Of a stretch of 64,000 bases of DNA, positions 1 to 12,787 are shown piece by piece. Origin of the DNA: Eudorina sp. 2006-703-Eu-15. Taxonomy: Eukaryota > Chlorophyta > Chlorophyceae > Chlamydomonadales > Volvocaceae. Positions within the stretch are counted from its first letter, which is position 1; each line of letters begins with the position of its first letter. A model generated the notes under the pieces. It searched no databases and was not told the DNA's origin. It worked only from the letters and a program-made list of their open reading frames with translations. A program made the position numbers and the translations under genes. Location: positions 394,479 to 458,478 of the forward strand of contig BDSI01000099.1 in NCBI GenBank assembly GCA_003117195.1, in the 5' to 3' direction.

Positions 1-109
1 AGGAGGAGCAGAAGGAGCTCTAGGGTGAAGGAGGAGGTAGGGAAGGATGCAGGAGAGGGAGAGGGAGAGAGGTGACAAGAAGGACCGCAGACGGGACCCG
101 AAGCCGTAC

Positions 110-2897
110 CTCGATCTCCGACCCCATCAGGTTGGGGATGTAGGCTGGCGCCGTCGGCGTCGCCGCCGCCGCCGCCGCGGCGGCCGCGGCGGCGGCGCGC
201 TGGGTGGCCGGCGTGACGGGCGCGGGGACGGCGTCCGCCGCCGCGGCGGCGATGTTGAGCGGGTCGGTGGGGGGCGGCGGCGGCATGAGCCAGGACACGG
301 CCCGCACGCCGCCGTGCACCCGCCAGCCGCTGCGGTCCGCGGTGACGGCCCCCCACTCCTCATCGCCATCCTGGCCAGGGGGCCCAGGGGGGGACGGGGG
401 GGAGGCCCGGGGGAAAACCGGGGGAACCGGGAGGGCGGGTTCAGGATGTCGAGATTAGGATGCCGAGAGGGCGCCGCTGGGGCGGAGGGGAGGGAGGGGT
501 ACAGGAAATTGGTAGACATATTTTACTGAGCTGCTACCGGAGCGAATGGGGCGGCGGGGAGGGAGGGGGCACAGGGCGACAGGCACTTGGCGGACATACC
601 GAAGCTGCGCTGCTGCAGCCAGAGCAAGGAAGGGGAGAGGATGGGCGCAGAACCAAACCGGGGTGACACAACCCGGCCCGGCTGGAGGCGGAAGGCCTTA
701 TCCCTGTACCGCGGTTCCGTACATCTCAGCCTCAGCCGTACCTCGTACAACATGAGCCACATGAGGCGGGTGCGGGTGGGGTCGAACCGGGTAATCGTGC
801 CCCGGAACGTGCCGTCTCGGCCCCAGGACACCTGGGGGTTGATGAGGGGGTAATCGGGCCCGGGGGAACGGACAGGGCGGGACCAGCAAAGTGGAGGCAG
901 GGTGACGAGCCGGCGACGGGGGGCTGGGGACTTTGCAAGACACGCGCCGTGCGCCCCCTATCCCCCCACACGTGTCCCCTTCCGTCCCCTCCCACCACCT
1001 CAGCACCCACCAGCACCTTTTCTTCTGATTGCCAACACCACACCCAGCCGTAGCGCCCTGTTGCTGGTGCGGGTGCTGCTTCTTGTGCTGCTGGTGGTTC
1101 TGGTGCTGCTGCTACTGCCGGGAGTCCTGCTGTGAGGCTACTGCCACCGCCGCGACTGGACGCCAGCTCCTCCGACCCGGCAGGTAACGACCCAGATGAC
1201 GACGCATGCGCCGCCATGCTGCTGCTCCTGGTGCGGGTGCTGCTGCTGCTGCGGCGGGTGCGGGTGCTGCTGCTGTTGCTGCGGGTGCGGGCCCCGCAGC
1301 CCCCCCGGCCCCCAGCCCCACTCACCAGCCCCTCCAGACCGATGAACGCCTCGCCCTCCGCCAGCGCCGCCGCGCTCAGCTTCACCCTCCGCACCGGCTT
1401 GCCGTCCTCCCCAATCACCTCCTCCACCCCCTCGCCCGGCTCGACCTCCACGTCGCTCTCCGGCGGCAGCTCCAGATCCTCCGGTTTGAAATCCATCTTC
1501 GGAAACTCGATTCCAAGATCCAAATCGTTTGGATCCACATCCTTGTATATGTAATCATCGTCGTCCGCCCAATTGCCCGGGGTGTCCAACTCAGCAGAGA
1601 TGATGGCCTTTGCGGCGGCGGCGGCGGCTCCGCCGCCGTCGCCGGCGGGCGGCGCCGCCGCGCCGGCTCTGCCGCCGCTCTTGCGCTTGCGCCGGCGGTG
1701 CTGCCCGCCGGGCGAAATCGTACGGCGACGTTTATCATCCTCATCATCCTCGTCGCTGGCGCTGCTGCTGCTGGCGCCGCCGCCGCCACCGACGCCGGCG
1801 CTGCCGCCGGCGTCGCAGGACGCGCTGCCGTTGCGGCTGGCACCCAAGCCAGAGGCGCCGGCGCCGCTGCCACCGCCGGCGCAGCCTCCGCCTCCGCTGC
1901 TGAAGGGTATGCGGCCAGTTCCCGCTGCCCCGCTGACTGCCGCCTCGGCATTGGAAAGCGCGCGACCCGCAACCCCTAGGGTCCCAGCGCCGCCGCCGCC
2001 TGCGGCGGCGGCGGCGGCGGCGCCGCCGCCGCCGGTCGCCTCCCGTCCGAGGATCGACGGCCCGGCTGTGTACGGCTGAAACACACCGTGTGGACGTGTT
2101 CCCCCCGGGGGAGCCGTAGCAGGCGCCACGGACCCCCGCGCGTCAGCTACGTCCTCCATCTCCTCATCTTCCTCGCCCCCATCACCCTCGTCGTCATCAT
2201 CGCCCTCATCCGCCTGCGGTTCGTGATCCGAGAGATCCAGATCCGGTTCCGAATCCAGATCCGGCAGATCCAGGCCCACGTCCAGCCGGTTCTTCTTGCC
2301 TTTGCCTTTGCCCTTCCCTTTCTTCCCCTTGCTGGATGGCCCGCTGCCCGGTTGCGGCTCCCCGGATGGGCCATTTGGGGACTCTGCCGCATCGCCGCCG
2401 GGACTGGCCCGCGAAGGCGGCGGCGGCGAAGCCGTCGTCGTCGCCCCCGCCGCCGGCGCCGTCGCATCCACGCACATCGGCGACGGCGCTTTCGCGCCCG
2501 GGCCGCCGCCACAGGCGCTCCCAACTCCGACGTCGTCGCCCCCAGACAGCGGCACCGCGCCGTTGCCGTACTCTTTTCGTACATCCCCGCCGCGCCCGGC
2601 ATCCCGTGGCGACCAGCGGAGTTGCCGCGACGCGGCGGCGGGCGCCAGACCCCCCGCCGCCGTGGCCGGCGGCAGGCCGAAGAACGGTTGCGCGAACCGA
2701 TCTTGCACGGGAGTCGTACAATGACGGGCTGCCCCGGCGGCGACGCCGCCGCCACCGCCGCCGCAGGCCGGCGGCGTCGACACCGCAGGGTTGGGACAGC
2801 AACTCAAACCGCGTGGTGGCGGTATCCGGAGGCCGCAACCACCAACCAGCTCCGGGCCCTCCAGGGGAGCCCCCTCTTGGGCTCGGTTTGCTTCCAT
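110..2897 (-). CDS. putative nuclear acidic protein with Tudor-like domain (3' end beyond window)
   Basis: I do not recognise the family. Three exons are visible and join in phase 0: 2897-1326, 831-742 and 370-110; the last ends at a GT donor, so the gene continues left of base 1. Start: ATG 2897. A GTG at 2969 is in frame, but no ATG lies between it and an upstream in-frame stop. Residues about 215-250 are strongly acidic after a Lys/Gly run, and about 385-410 hold a basic bipartite signal (KRRRT...HRRRKRKS), so a nuclear place is likely. Across exons 1-3 the protein reads LVSWGRDGTFRGTITRFDP, then LYEDGDEEW, the pattern of a Tudor-like chromatin-reader barrel (FDP...Y-DGDEEW). A poly-Ala run follows. 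Inference: chromatin or transcription-related protein. An upstream exon cannot be excluded. Confidence 0.6.
503..630. repeat. two copies of a dispersed intron module (GAAATTGGTAGACATA family)
   Basis: In the intron between exons 2 and 3 of the Tudor-like gene, 503-546 and a diverged 583-630 resemble modules at 8598, 9316, 28441 and 59970. Shared pieces are GAAATTGGTAGACATA and CTGCGCTGCTGC..CCAGAGC. Confidence 0.55.
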
Positions 2898-5800
2898 AGT
2901 ATCTATATCCTTAGAGCCACCGCCGCCGCGGCCGCTGCTACTGCTGCTATTGCTGCTGTGCCCCTTCACAAGCTTCCTCAGTTCCCCGGCGGGAAGGCAG
3001 CCAGGAAGGCCACAGGCGCCCTGGCGGGCTGGCTTAGCTCAATCCAAAAACACGAAGCGCCCTTGCACCCTTGCCCCCAGATGAGGAAACCTCCCGGCTG
3101 GCTTCGGAGCGCGGAGGGGTGCGAGGCGCGGGGAGGCGCTCAGCGGCCTCGGGACATCCCGGGCTCACGATCGGGGCGACTGACGCCTCTGAGGGCAAGG
3201 GCGAGGGGGAAAGGGACCAGAATCATCATCGGGCAGGGGGACCGGCACAGAGGCGTGTCAGGGTAAGGGGGATCCGGAGGACACGGGGCAGGGGGACGGG
3301 ACATCAGAGGCGCCGGTCAAAGAGCCGCTGGGAGGGAGGAGGCTTGCGCGCCTGGGTTGGTCTCCTCGCCGTCTTCCCCCAAGCGCGGGACTGTGGCTGC
3401 GGCCGCCCAAGGGAGGTAACCGTGCCGGTGCTGCCCCGTTCTTAGGGTACAGTACACTGCGACGGACGGACGGACGGACGGACGGACGGGCCGCGAAAAA
3501 CCAGAGCGGAGGGTGTGTGCGTTCGCGCGCGGGCGGGCGTACAGCCCATGCGCAGGGGCGCGACGGCACCCGATCCCCGACCTCAGAGGGGCGGACGGGG
3601 CGGAGGCCGCGAGCGGAGGAGGAGGAGGAGGTTGAGGGGGAGGAGGGACGTGACGGACGGCAGCGCGCGGGGCCGGACGCGTTGAGAGACACGCGGCGGT
3701 GAGGGGGAGTCCGGCCCTGCGCCCGGGGACAACTCCGCGCCGCTCGGACGCGACGTGGCTTGAGGGGGTTAAACTGAACCGGACCCTAGATACACCCAGC
3801 CCGGCGACAAATACTCCCTGGCTGGAGGGGCTGCGCGGGCGGGCGGGAGGCGAGGAAGCTCGCCGCCCTCCCCCCAGCACAACTTCATCAGCGCACCGCA
3901 CAGCACCGACCTCCCCCGCGACCGGCTTTCCTCGGGATGGCCCCCCCAACTAGCTGCTGCTGTGGCGCATACCCGCCAGCCAGCCCGCCAGCCGCCCTTA
4001 CCCGTGTGGGTGGCGATGACCTCGGGCCGCTGGAGTGGTTGCAGGCCTTATGCGGTGTATCCTATCCACGCGAGCGATCCGGGCTGAGAGCCTGCGGGGA
4101 GGGGAAGGAGGCGGGAGGGCGAGGGGCGGGGGCCGGGGCGAGGGGCGGGAGTGGGAGGACGGCTCTGATGGGGGCACGACACGGCCCCGAGTCGGGGGTG
4201 GCAGGAGGAGGATCGGCACCACCCGCCTCGGGGTGAAAGGCGGTCAAACCCTGACCGGGCCTTCCGCCCGCGCCGCAACCCGCCCGTGAAAAGAGGGTTG
4301 CACAGCCCCCCGCCCGCGAGCGAGGTTGGAGAGCGCGGGGCGGCTTGGTACGCGGCTGCCTTGGGCGCCGGGCAGGCGCCTTCGGTGCTGTACTCGGGTG
4401 CATTTGAGGCCACAGGAAACACCCGGGAGACCGCCAAAATGACATGTTTGAAATACCCAGGGATAGGGTCTGCCAGATTCTCCTTGGCTCCGGTCTGGCA
4501 AAGTAGGAACCAGGGGCTTTCCCCGAAGAAGGGGCGCTTAACCTGCAGCCGCCTTGGGCGCATGCATGGGCCTGATACTGCTGCCCTGGGTCCTAATATG
4601 ATATTACATGGCAGTCCCAGCGGCCGCGGGGTCGCGGAGGCTCTCGGGGGCCGGCATACCTGCCAGCCCCGGTTCGGGGTCCAGGCTGTGTCGCGAGATC
4701 GCCGAGCTCCTCCGCGCGCGTGGCGAGCACAAGAATATATATACCAGTTTGTCTTATGTGAGAAGAGACCGCGAGCTGCGTGGGAGAGCAGGATAAACAG
4801 TTTACAATGGCGGTGCTGTTGTCCCCCTTGTGGAAGTGAGCACGCGAGAGGGGCAAGACCTCATTTAGTAGTATATTGAAGAAGAACCCGTAGTATTACT
4901 GTGCGGACGGAGTTAGCTGTTCCATGCAAAAACACATGGGCGGGGAGCGCTTGTGTTTGGGCGCCGGCCCAACGAGCGCCTTATGCGTGGCCCGGAAAAC
5001 CATAGAAAACCATTTTATAAAGCATGAGCCTGAACATGTCTCTTATAACCTGCACTACCTTTGACAGCGCACAACAACCCGTTCAAAGTACCAAGGATGC
5101 ACCAAACATAACTGCGCGCATAAGCTCCGCCTGCCAGTGTCGCTGTCCTGGGTATCTAATGAGTTTGCTGGAAAAATGTGTGCTGGAACCGAGTGGACGG
5201 TTGGTACTGGTGAGCCGACTGCGACTATGAACGGAGCGGCCAGCAGCGTATTGATCTCGTCTCGTTCAGCTCCTGAAAAGCAACGCCTAAATTTCTCGGG
5301 ATCGTTCGGAATGTCAGCAATCCATAACACCTTTTGTGATTGTTGCGGGACGGACTCCGCTTGGGTGCTCCTTCTGTATAGCCTCCCCTGCCTTTGGCAA
5401 ATTTTTGCGGCACCATTGATTCCGACACGTGGCACGAACACTGAACTAAGCCAGGTTCGGAAGTGTCTTTCCTCGAGGAGGGTTGCCACAGAGGTCACGC
5501 AGCGTACTTCCCTTGCAGGTTCAGTTAATTGAATCATGGCTTGGAGTGAGGACATCTGTTTCGCCCAAGCATGTTTTTCTGTAGCGGATGACCTCGGGCA
5601 TTGAGCACCATAAGCACACCAAACAGTGCCAGTATTTGACGCGAAAAGCAGACAACACACCGCAGAACTTGAGATGGCTAGTTGTACTTAAGAGTCTTAC
5701 TTTGAGCGGCTTCTAGAGTTGGGACCCGCGGGACTGTGATGCGTGACTGACTTCCAAACGGGACTTTGCTGCTGCGCAGCATGCGCTGTAATCCATGTTC

Positions 5801-7296
5801 GTCTCTGCATCTGCATAAGCCCGTGATCCCCGGGACGAAGACCTGTGATGTCGGACGGCGGGGTCGCTGACATGGTGTCAGTCGCACGAGACGCCGCAAG
5901 CTTGGCATCTGCCGCGCATCGCCGAAAGTCGAACATATCCTGCCACGCTATCAGCCGAGGCCCTCGGTCGCCCTGGCACCCAGCCATCCGGGGACCGCTG
6001 CCAGCCAGGCGCGCCTTGATCCGCCGACAGGCTGGGCGGCAGGACTACCAGGCAGTTGCGGACGGCCAGTAGGGCTGCCGGGCCTGCGCATTCGGGCGGG
6101 GGTTTACCTCGCTCCACGCCCACGCCGCTTCACACCCGGGGAGGAGCCCCCGCTGGGCTTGTTTTTCCGCTTGTACCCCCGGCATGGATGAACCCCGTCC
6201 ATCCAACCGGCTCTACCGGCTCTACCGGCTCTACCGGCTCTGCCGATCCTGGCACAGGATTGGTGCGGTCATCAGGCTCTGTCATAATCCCTTGCCAATC
6301 AGGGGGCTGCAACAGGAGCTTGTATTTTTTTGGCAAGCGTGATTCTTCGTGGACGTTTCCACTGACGTCGCTCCTCCCCTCGCGCTGCCGTCTGCCTCAG
6401 CCTGTGCGCAGGTAGGCCTCAACACCCCGGGCGCCGCGCCAATCGTACGACGTGGATCTGGTTTCCGTGTGGGCTGGGTTACCGTAGCAGCCCTTGGCCA
6501 GCGTCCCGGCCAGGGCTGACGTAACGCAGACAACCACACACGCGCGCGCACATGACCGCAAAGACACGACCACGAATTATGTTCGGTGAACTGTCCTAGT
6601 GCCGTTCATGCGGGTCCACCACCCAACCCCGTCCTCCGGAACGTGCCCGACAACCAAGTTCGGTACATGAACTACATTGGGAGCGCAATGTTGGGAAGCC
6701 TTGGAAACTCCCTGAAAGCAAACGCGGCTGCCCGCCCCCTGGAGCTCTAGCCCTGGCTCTTCAACAGGCCTCTCTTTAAAGGGCCCCCAGGGGCCTGATC
6801 CTCTCGAGGCACAGTGCCCCACCCGTCGATGGAGGCCGTCTGTGGCCTACAGAGCGGCCGAAGCTGCGCCCACTCCCCGGCTTCGAGACCAGCTACCATG
6901 TGTAGGTAATTGGGGGTCCACTTTAACATCGTTACCATCTTTACAATGTAGGTGAAGATGAGGCTGTGCCCTGCCTGTTTCTGCACATCCGCCATCCTGC
7001 CGCACTCTCTCACCGCTGCACCCAAACCCACAACATCGACCCCCCGCTACGTCATCGATCCCCCGCGGCACAACGGAAGTCCCCTCTCGTCCGTCCACTC
7101 CCCCCCCCCGACACACGCCCCCCTCCCTGCCACCGTACCTCGCTCACAAACACACACACGCCGCACCGCATGCCCCTCTTGACCCCTTCTGCGCTCCGCT
7201 GGGCTCCCCCCTGGCAACTCCTCCATCGCACCCTCCCCATCCACCCGCCTCCCGACGGCTTCTTGACAGCACCTAGGGCCCCGCCTCCCCGTGCAG

Positions 7297-7333
<37 letters not shown>

Positions 7334-7445
7334 GCGTCACATCCCATCAACATATCCCGTCAACATATCCCATCAACACACCCCACATCAACATACATCC
7401 GTTCAGGGTTCTGTCAAGAGTCCCATGTCCCCCATGTCCCCCATG
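2898..7445. other. gene-poor stretch between Tudor-like gene and FolD
   Basis: No gene could be supported. The stretch holds a GACG tandem tract near 3466-3490, a 9-bp tandem GGCTCTACC near 6203-6240, and an (AC)n microsatellite at 7301-7331 just downstream of FolD. A minus-strand open frame at 5055-5660 (201 codons, GTG start) lies in less GC-rich DNA and contains VLWIADIPNDPEKFRRCF; it matches nothing I know. On the minus strand a TGTAA at 6945-6941, about 500 nt beyond the FolD stop, could be its algal poly(A) signal. A 5' exon of the Tudor-like gene could also lie here. Confidence 0.4.
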
Positions 7446-10400
7446 TCACCAGGGCTCCAGCCCCACCCGGTACTTGGCCGCCTTGACGGTGTTGTGAAGC
7501 ACCGCGGCGATGGTCATGGGCCCTATGCCGCCCGGCACGGGCGTGATGGCGCCCGCCACCTGCGATGGTGGGTGCAACGGAGGGCCCCCCGCAACGCTGA
7601 ATGGGTGCGCCCTCCCTCGGATACCGGGGGACCCCAACGGGCCCCAGCGATGACCCCCGAAGCCTCCGCACTCCCGCCCTGCGACTGCGAGTGCGAGTGT
7701 AACTGCGACTGCGACTGCGACTGCGACTGCGAGTGTAACTGCGAGTGCAGTCGGTATTCCCCCTTTAGCATCCCGTGGAGCTCGGCCCCCCCCCTGCATG
7801 GACGCGCCGCGCCACGCAGTGTGCCGGGCTTCCAAGCACGACATATCGACATTCCTCGAGCCCGGCGGACGGCTTCGAGGAGTGTCGAAACCGTCCGCTA
7901 AATCTGCCTCTTGCTGCTGCACAATGCCGTTTCGCAAACTGTCGCTTTCGGAACATGCCGTGTTCTGCGCCCTGGCCCACCCGGCGTGTCGGGTGGTCGG
8001 CTGCTCACCTTTGACACCTCTTCGAAGGCGACGTCGCCCACCACTTGGAACGTCAGGTTGCGGCCGGCCGACCCATGGGCCGACCCATGGGTCGTTGACC
8101 ACCCGTTCAAACCCTCTCCGCCGCGGCCGTTACCACCGTCCCCGCTGCCCAGGCCGCCTTCATAACCGGCCCCACAGCTGCTGCCGCTGCTGCTGCCGCT
8201 GCCCTCACACGCGCCGCCGCCGCCGCCGCCGCCGCCGGTGCGGCTCGCGCACGCGACCGCCGCTTCGTGACCGGCGACTCCCCCCTGGAGCTCTTCTGGA
8301 GACCCGCCCGCGACGCCCTCCAGCGACGCCTCCGATGGTGCCGCTGCCGCTGCTGCTTCCCTGCCTGGGAAGGCAGCGCCGGCCGACGTGCCCGCATCCG
8401 CATCCGGCCCCGCATCCGGCCCCGCTCCGGAACCTCTCGTCCGCGGCAGGGCGCTCACCACGTTGATCCCCACGTCTATGACCACGGCCCCGGGGCGCAC
8501 CCACTCACTGCGGACCAGCTCCGGGTGCCTGAGGGGCGGGGAGGGGCAGGGGCAGGGGGAGGGGCAGGGGCAGGGGCAGGGGGAGGGGGATATAGGGAGA
8601 AAATTGGTGGACATATATGTAAACTGCGCTGCTGCCAGAGCAACGGTCCAAAGGCGGGGGGGGAGGAGGTGGTGGCAGCGTGGGGCAGGAACTCACAAAC
8701 ACATCTCCTGCACTGGATCCACATTCGGTTGGTACGGCAACCATTCGGGTGTTGACCAACCCATGGGTCGCGCCGTCCCGCCGCGCTCGACCCGCCGCCC
8801 CCTACCTCCCCCTCGCCCCCTCGCCCCCACGGCCCCCTCGCCTCATCCCGGGGGACCCGCCCTCCAACGCGCGGAGGGTGCCCCACCCACCCCACTCACC
8901 CCACTCACCCCACCGCCACCACGAGGATATCCGCGCTGCGGGTCAGGTGCGGCAGCTGGTACGACTGGAAGCCTTCCTGCGCCGACTCGGCCGACTCCTC
9001 CGCGCCGCCGCCCCCCGTCTCGGCAGCGGCGCCCGCCACCGCCGCCGCCGACGCCGCCGCCGCGTTCACCGCCGTCGCCGCCGCGCCTGCCCCCGCCGCT
9101 GGCACTGGCCCCGCTGGCTCCGTCCCGCCCGCCTCACGGGTTTGGGGCGGCTTCGTCATCTGGATGGAGGGCGGGGGGCGGGTGGGCCCGGGCAGGCGAG
9201 GCAGGCACACGGCGGCTGCGGCCCGGGTGCGCTGCACGTGCTCCTGGTCCTCGAACCAGCTGCCACATGGTACCGAGGGGGCGGGTGGGTGTAGGGTAGG
9301 TATAGGGTGGGTATGGGAAATTGGTAGACAAACTCAAGGGCGGTGGGTGGGCCAATGGGGCGATAGCGGGAGGCACTGGTGGCGTCACACCATGGTGGCG
9401 TTGTGGACAGGGCGGGTGGGAGTGTGTACTGACCGCTGCCGCTGAGGATACGGTGAGCGGTTCCTTACACCCCTCCCCTGACCACCTCGTTTGTGCCCCC
9501 CACCTCCCACCCAGCACCCCCAGCACCCGCCCCGGCCCCCAGGTGAGTGGGTGCGGAGAGCATGGCATCGACGCGATTGCATGTGTGAATAGGGTACGGC
9601 GTCTGGATCTGGATCTGGATCTGGGCGCCAGGTCCTGTCCGGTGCGGTCCGGTTGGTCCCGTCCGGTACGTGGCGGGGTCGGGGTCGGGGTTCGGGGTCA
9701 GGTCGGGGTCAGGTCGGGGTCAGGTCGGGGTCGGTCCGCAAGCCGAAAGACACACCCTTCCCTCCAAGTCACCACGGCTTTCCCTCCGCCCCCCTTTCGT
9801 CCCGGTTGCAACGCACCCCACCCTCAACGACCCCCTTCTCACAAGAAACCCCCTATCTGAACCCTCCCTCCCTCCCTCCAACTTCCTTTATCCCTCCCCC
9901 CCTCCCTCTCCCCCTCCCCCCCTCCCTCCCCCCCTCCCTCCCCCACCCGCCCTCCCTCCCTCACTCGCGGTAGCTCCTGCGGTGGCAGATGGTGACCGCC
10001 GCCGCGCCCCTGTCCCGCAGCATGGCGGCCAGCGGGGTGCCCACGATGTTGCTGTCGCCCAACACCACACAGGTCTTCCCCTGGAGCGGAGAGGGGAGAG
10101 AGAGGGGTGGAGGGGAGAGAGAGGGGGGGAGGGGAGAGAGAGGGGGGAAGGGTGAGAAAGGGGGGGGACAGCAAGGGAGTTACATCGGGGAGGGGGACGA
10201 AGGGGTGTTGGCGGACTCCCCTCCCTTCCCTCCCGCTCCTCCCCCCCCAACCTGCACCTCCACCCCGCTCCTCCCTCCCCAACCTGCACCTCCACCCCGC
10301 CCCTCCCCCCCCAACCTGCACCTCCCTCCCGCTCCTCCCTCCCCACCTGCACCTCCCTCCCGCTCCTCCCCCCCAACCTGCACCTCCACCCCGCTCCTCC

Positions 10401-12787
10401 CTCCCCACCTACACCTATCTCCCGCTCCTCCCTCCCCACCTGCACCTCCACCCCGCTCCTCCCCCCCCCACCTGCACCTCCACCCCGCTCCTCCCCCCCC
10501 CCACCTGCACCTCCACCCCGCTCCTCCCTCCCCACCTGCACCTCCCTCCCGCTCCTCCCTCCCCACCTGCACCTCCACCCCGCTCCTCCCCCCCCACCTG
10601 CACCTCCACCCCGCTCCTCCCTCCCCACCTGCACCTCCACCCCGCTCCTCCCTCCCCACCTGCACCTCCCTCCCGCTCCTCCCTCCCCACCTGCACCTCC
10701 ACCCCGCTCCTCCTGAGCAGCTCAATGCAGCCCAGCGGGGTGGCGGGCACCAGCCGCACCCCGCGGCCCCGCATCAACATGCGACTGCAGCGCATCGCAT
10801 CGCGATGGCATCACATCGCGATGGCATATAGCGACGGGGATTGGGGGGAAGGGGTCAGGGGGGAGGGGTCAGGGGGGAGGGGTCAGGGAAAGAGGTCGGG
10901 GGTAGGGGTCCGGATTGACATGAGGGCCGGCAGGGCATGAACCACGGGGCAGCGAGAGGCGCACCAACCGCCCCCCCCGTCCCCACGCCCCAGAGAAGCA
11001 GGCGGCGCCGCCAAGGGGTGGGGGTCTGGGGGGCGGTTGCGACCCCGCATCAACAGGCGCCGGCTGCATCGCCCCGCATCGCATCACATCCCACCGCCCC
11101 GGGGACAGGACCGGCCGCCCCACACTGAGGAGGCCCAGCCGTGGGCGCGGGTGGCGGCGGTAGGTACATCTAGACTCTTTAGAGGGCTCCAAACCTTCCA
11201 AGCACAACACCGCCCGATCATACCGCCCCAAAAGGGGACGAGCTAATGACGGCGACGGCCGGCCCCCGCCGCAGCACAGTACAGCACAGCACAGTACAGC
11301 ACAGCACAATACAGCACAGTACAGCACAGCACAATACAGCACAATACAGCACAGTACAGCACGGTACAGCACAGCACAATACAGCACAGTATAGCACAGT
11401 ACAGCACGGTACAGCACAATACAGCACAGTACAGCACGGTACAGCACAGTACGTCACGCAGCCGCGCAGCCAGCCAGCCAGCCGCCGCCACGCTCCGCCC
11501 CCACCCCCTGTCCCTCACCCCATATTGACTGGGTGGAAGCCGTCGACGTCCTTTCGCGGGTCCAGCACCTCCATGACCGCCTCCTCGCTCAGGTGGCGCG
11601 GCAGCGGCAGCTGGATGAGCACCCCGTCCACGCGGCTGTCGGCGCAGGCGTGCGACACCGCCGCCTCCAGCTGGGCCTGGCTCACGGACTGCGGCAGGTG
11701 GTGCACAAAGGTCTGCATGCCCGCCTGCGGGGCGGGGCGGGGCGGGGCCGGGGCGGGGCGGGGCGGGGCGGGGCGAGCCAAATGAATGAGGGGTTGAGGG
11801 GTTGAGGGGCTGAGACGCAGGAGAGCACGAGTGCGGGGAGGACATTGGACGGGATAGGGAAGCTTGGGGTGGGGGGCAGCGATGGCGCTGGCTGATAAAC
11901 CCGCGCGGGCCGCCGACCCACGGGTCGGGACACGGGACACGGGGGCGGGTGTGCCCTGTGCCGTGACGCGTCCGTTCGAGCGACCTGGACCCGCCGACGG
12001 GTGGGTGGGAAGTGAGGAAGTGGGAAGGGGGGGACCCACAGGAGAACGCCCAGGCAGCAGCGCCCGTATCCAGCCCAGCTCGGCGTCAGTAACCCGGGAG
12101 CTTGCGACACCAGACGATCACGGCAGCTTTGGGACGTGGCTTCAATGGGGCTTCACGTGGCAGCACTATTCTCGTTGCCGCTTGTAGTTTAGTTTTTTAT
12201 ATAAGGAAGACAGCACGTTCGGGCTCGGGGAGTGTTTCGGTGCACTTGTGGAGCCTGTCCGGTGCGCCATGGTGGCGCAAAGTTCGTTGATGCAGTGTAT
12301 GGTGCGGAATCTCCGGCTGTCACCGTTGGCTGTCACCGATGACCCGTGGGGGCCGCTGTGACATCCTAACAATAATAATAGCACGTGATGCACGACCTGC
12401 TTTGGGTGACCCATGTGTGTGTGTGTCTACCTTTTGGCACGCCTCCTGCTTCTTGGCGACGTAGAGCATGGAGTCGGGTCGGCTGCCCACCAGCACGACG
12501 CCCAGCCCGGGCGGCCGACCCAGCAGCTCCGTCAGGAGGCGGACGTCCGCGAGCAGCTCCTTCTCCCAGGCAGCTGCCGCCGTGCGGCCGTCGAGGACCG
12601 TGGCGCGGCATCCGCTTCCGCTCCGGGCTGTCGCGCCATCGCGTGCCGAGACCGACGCAGCGACGCTGCACAAGTCTCCAGCGGAAGCTGTTGAAATCGC
12701 TAGTTGGGAATCATGGCCCTTAGGGTCTTTGAACTGTTGGTGGAGACAGCGGTAGAGCAGTCGACCGGCGTAAGTGGCGTGACGCAT
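7446..12787 (-). CDS. FOLD: bifunctional methylenetetrahydrofolate dehydrogenase/methenyl-THF cyclohydrolase (FolD type)
   Basis: Interconverts 5,10-methylene-, methenyl- and 10-formyl-THF with NADP+. Exons: 12787-12431, 11724-11519, 10784-10691, 10080-9965, 9259-8909, 8528-8009, 7559-7446; phases close to give 585 aa. Motifs in order: YVAKK (Y109, catalytic K113), [23 protein letters not shown], the nucleotide-binding [37 protein letters not shown] and [11 protein letters not shown]. The usual PCTP reads PATP. FolD proteins are normally near 290 aa; the excess is an organelle-like N-terminal extension (about 70 aa), an Ala-rich insert of about 90 aa in exon 5 and a Gly-rich insert of about 115 aa in exon 6. 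Start is the ATG at 12787. Divergent from PGP synthase. Mitochondrial or plastid location is inferred from the N-terminus only. Confidence 0.93.
7680..7749. repeat. TGCGAC hexamer tandem repeat
   Basis: Imperfect tandem TGCGAC/TGCGAG units in the last intron of FolD. Confidence 0.8.
8598..8650. repeat. dispersed intron module
   Basis: AAATTGGTGGACATATATG followed by AACTGCGCTGCTGCCAGAGC, within FolD intron 5. On the gene strand it lies about 70 nt upstream of the 3' splice site and leads into the pyrimidine tract. Very similar to 59970-60020. Confidence 0.65.
9316..9333. repeat. dispersed intron module, short copy
   Basis: GGAAATTGGTAGACA in FolD intron 4, again about 60-75 nt from the acceptor at 9259. 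Only the core of the family is present. Confidence 0.5.
9672..9735. repeat. 12-bp tandem repeat GGTCAGGTCGGG
   Basis: About five imperfect units in FolD intron 4. Confidence 0.75.
10246..10715. repeat. minisatellite derived from the exon 3/intron 3 junction of FolD
   Basis: About 15 units of 29-33 bp. On the gene strand each unit reads like GTGGAGGTGCAG-GTGGGGAGG plus GGAGGAGCGGG. The first unit contains the true end of exon 3 (GVEVQ, donor at 10690), so the array repeats the exon end together with its 5' splice site. Confidence 0.85.
11276..11455. repeat. CAGTACAGCA decamer array
   Basis: About 180 bp of alternating ACAGC/ACAGT/ACAAT pentamers in FolD intron 2. Confidence 0.85.

Noticed and set aside
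2897..2969. GTG start giving a longer Tudor-like protein
   Set aside because: Non-ATG start; the first ATG in frame is 2897, though an upstream exon remains possible.
5055..5660. 201-codon minus-strand frame as a gene
   Set aside because: Non-ATG start, no recognisable domain and no supporting splice structure; mentioned only in the regional note.
10246..10715. CRISPR-like array
   Set aside because: Contiguous tandem units without unique spacers, inside a eukaryotic intron; the same holds for 18735-19100 and 27640-27955.
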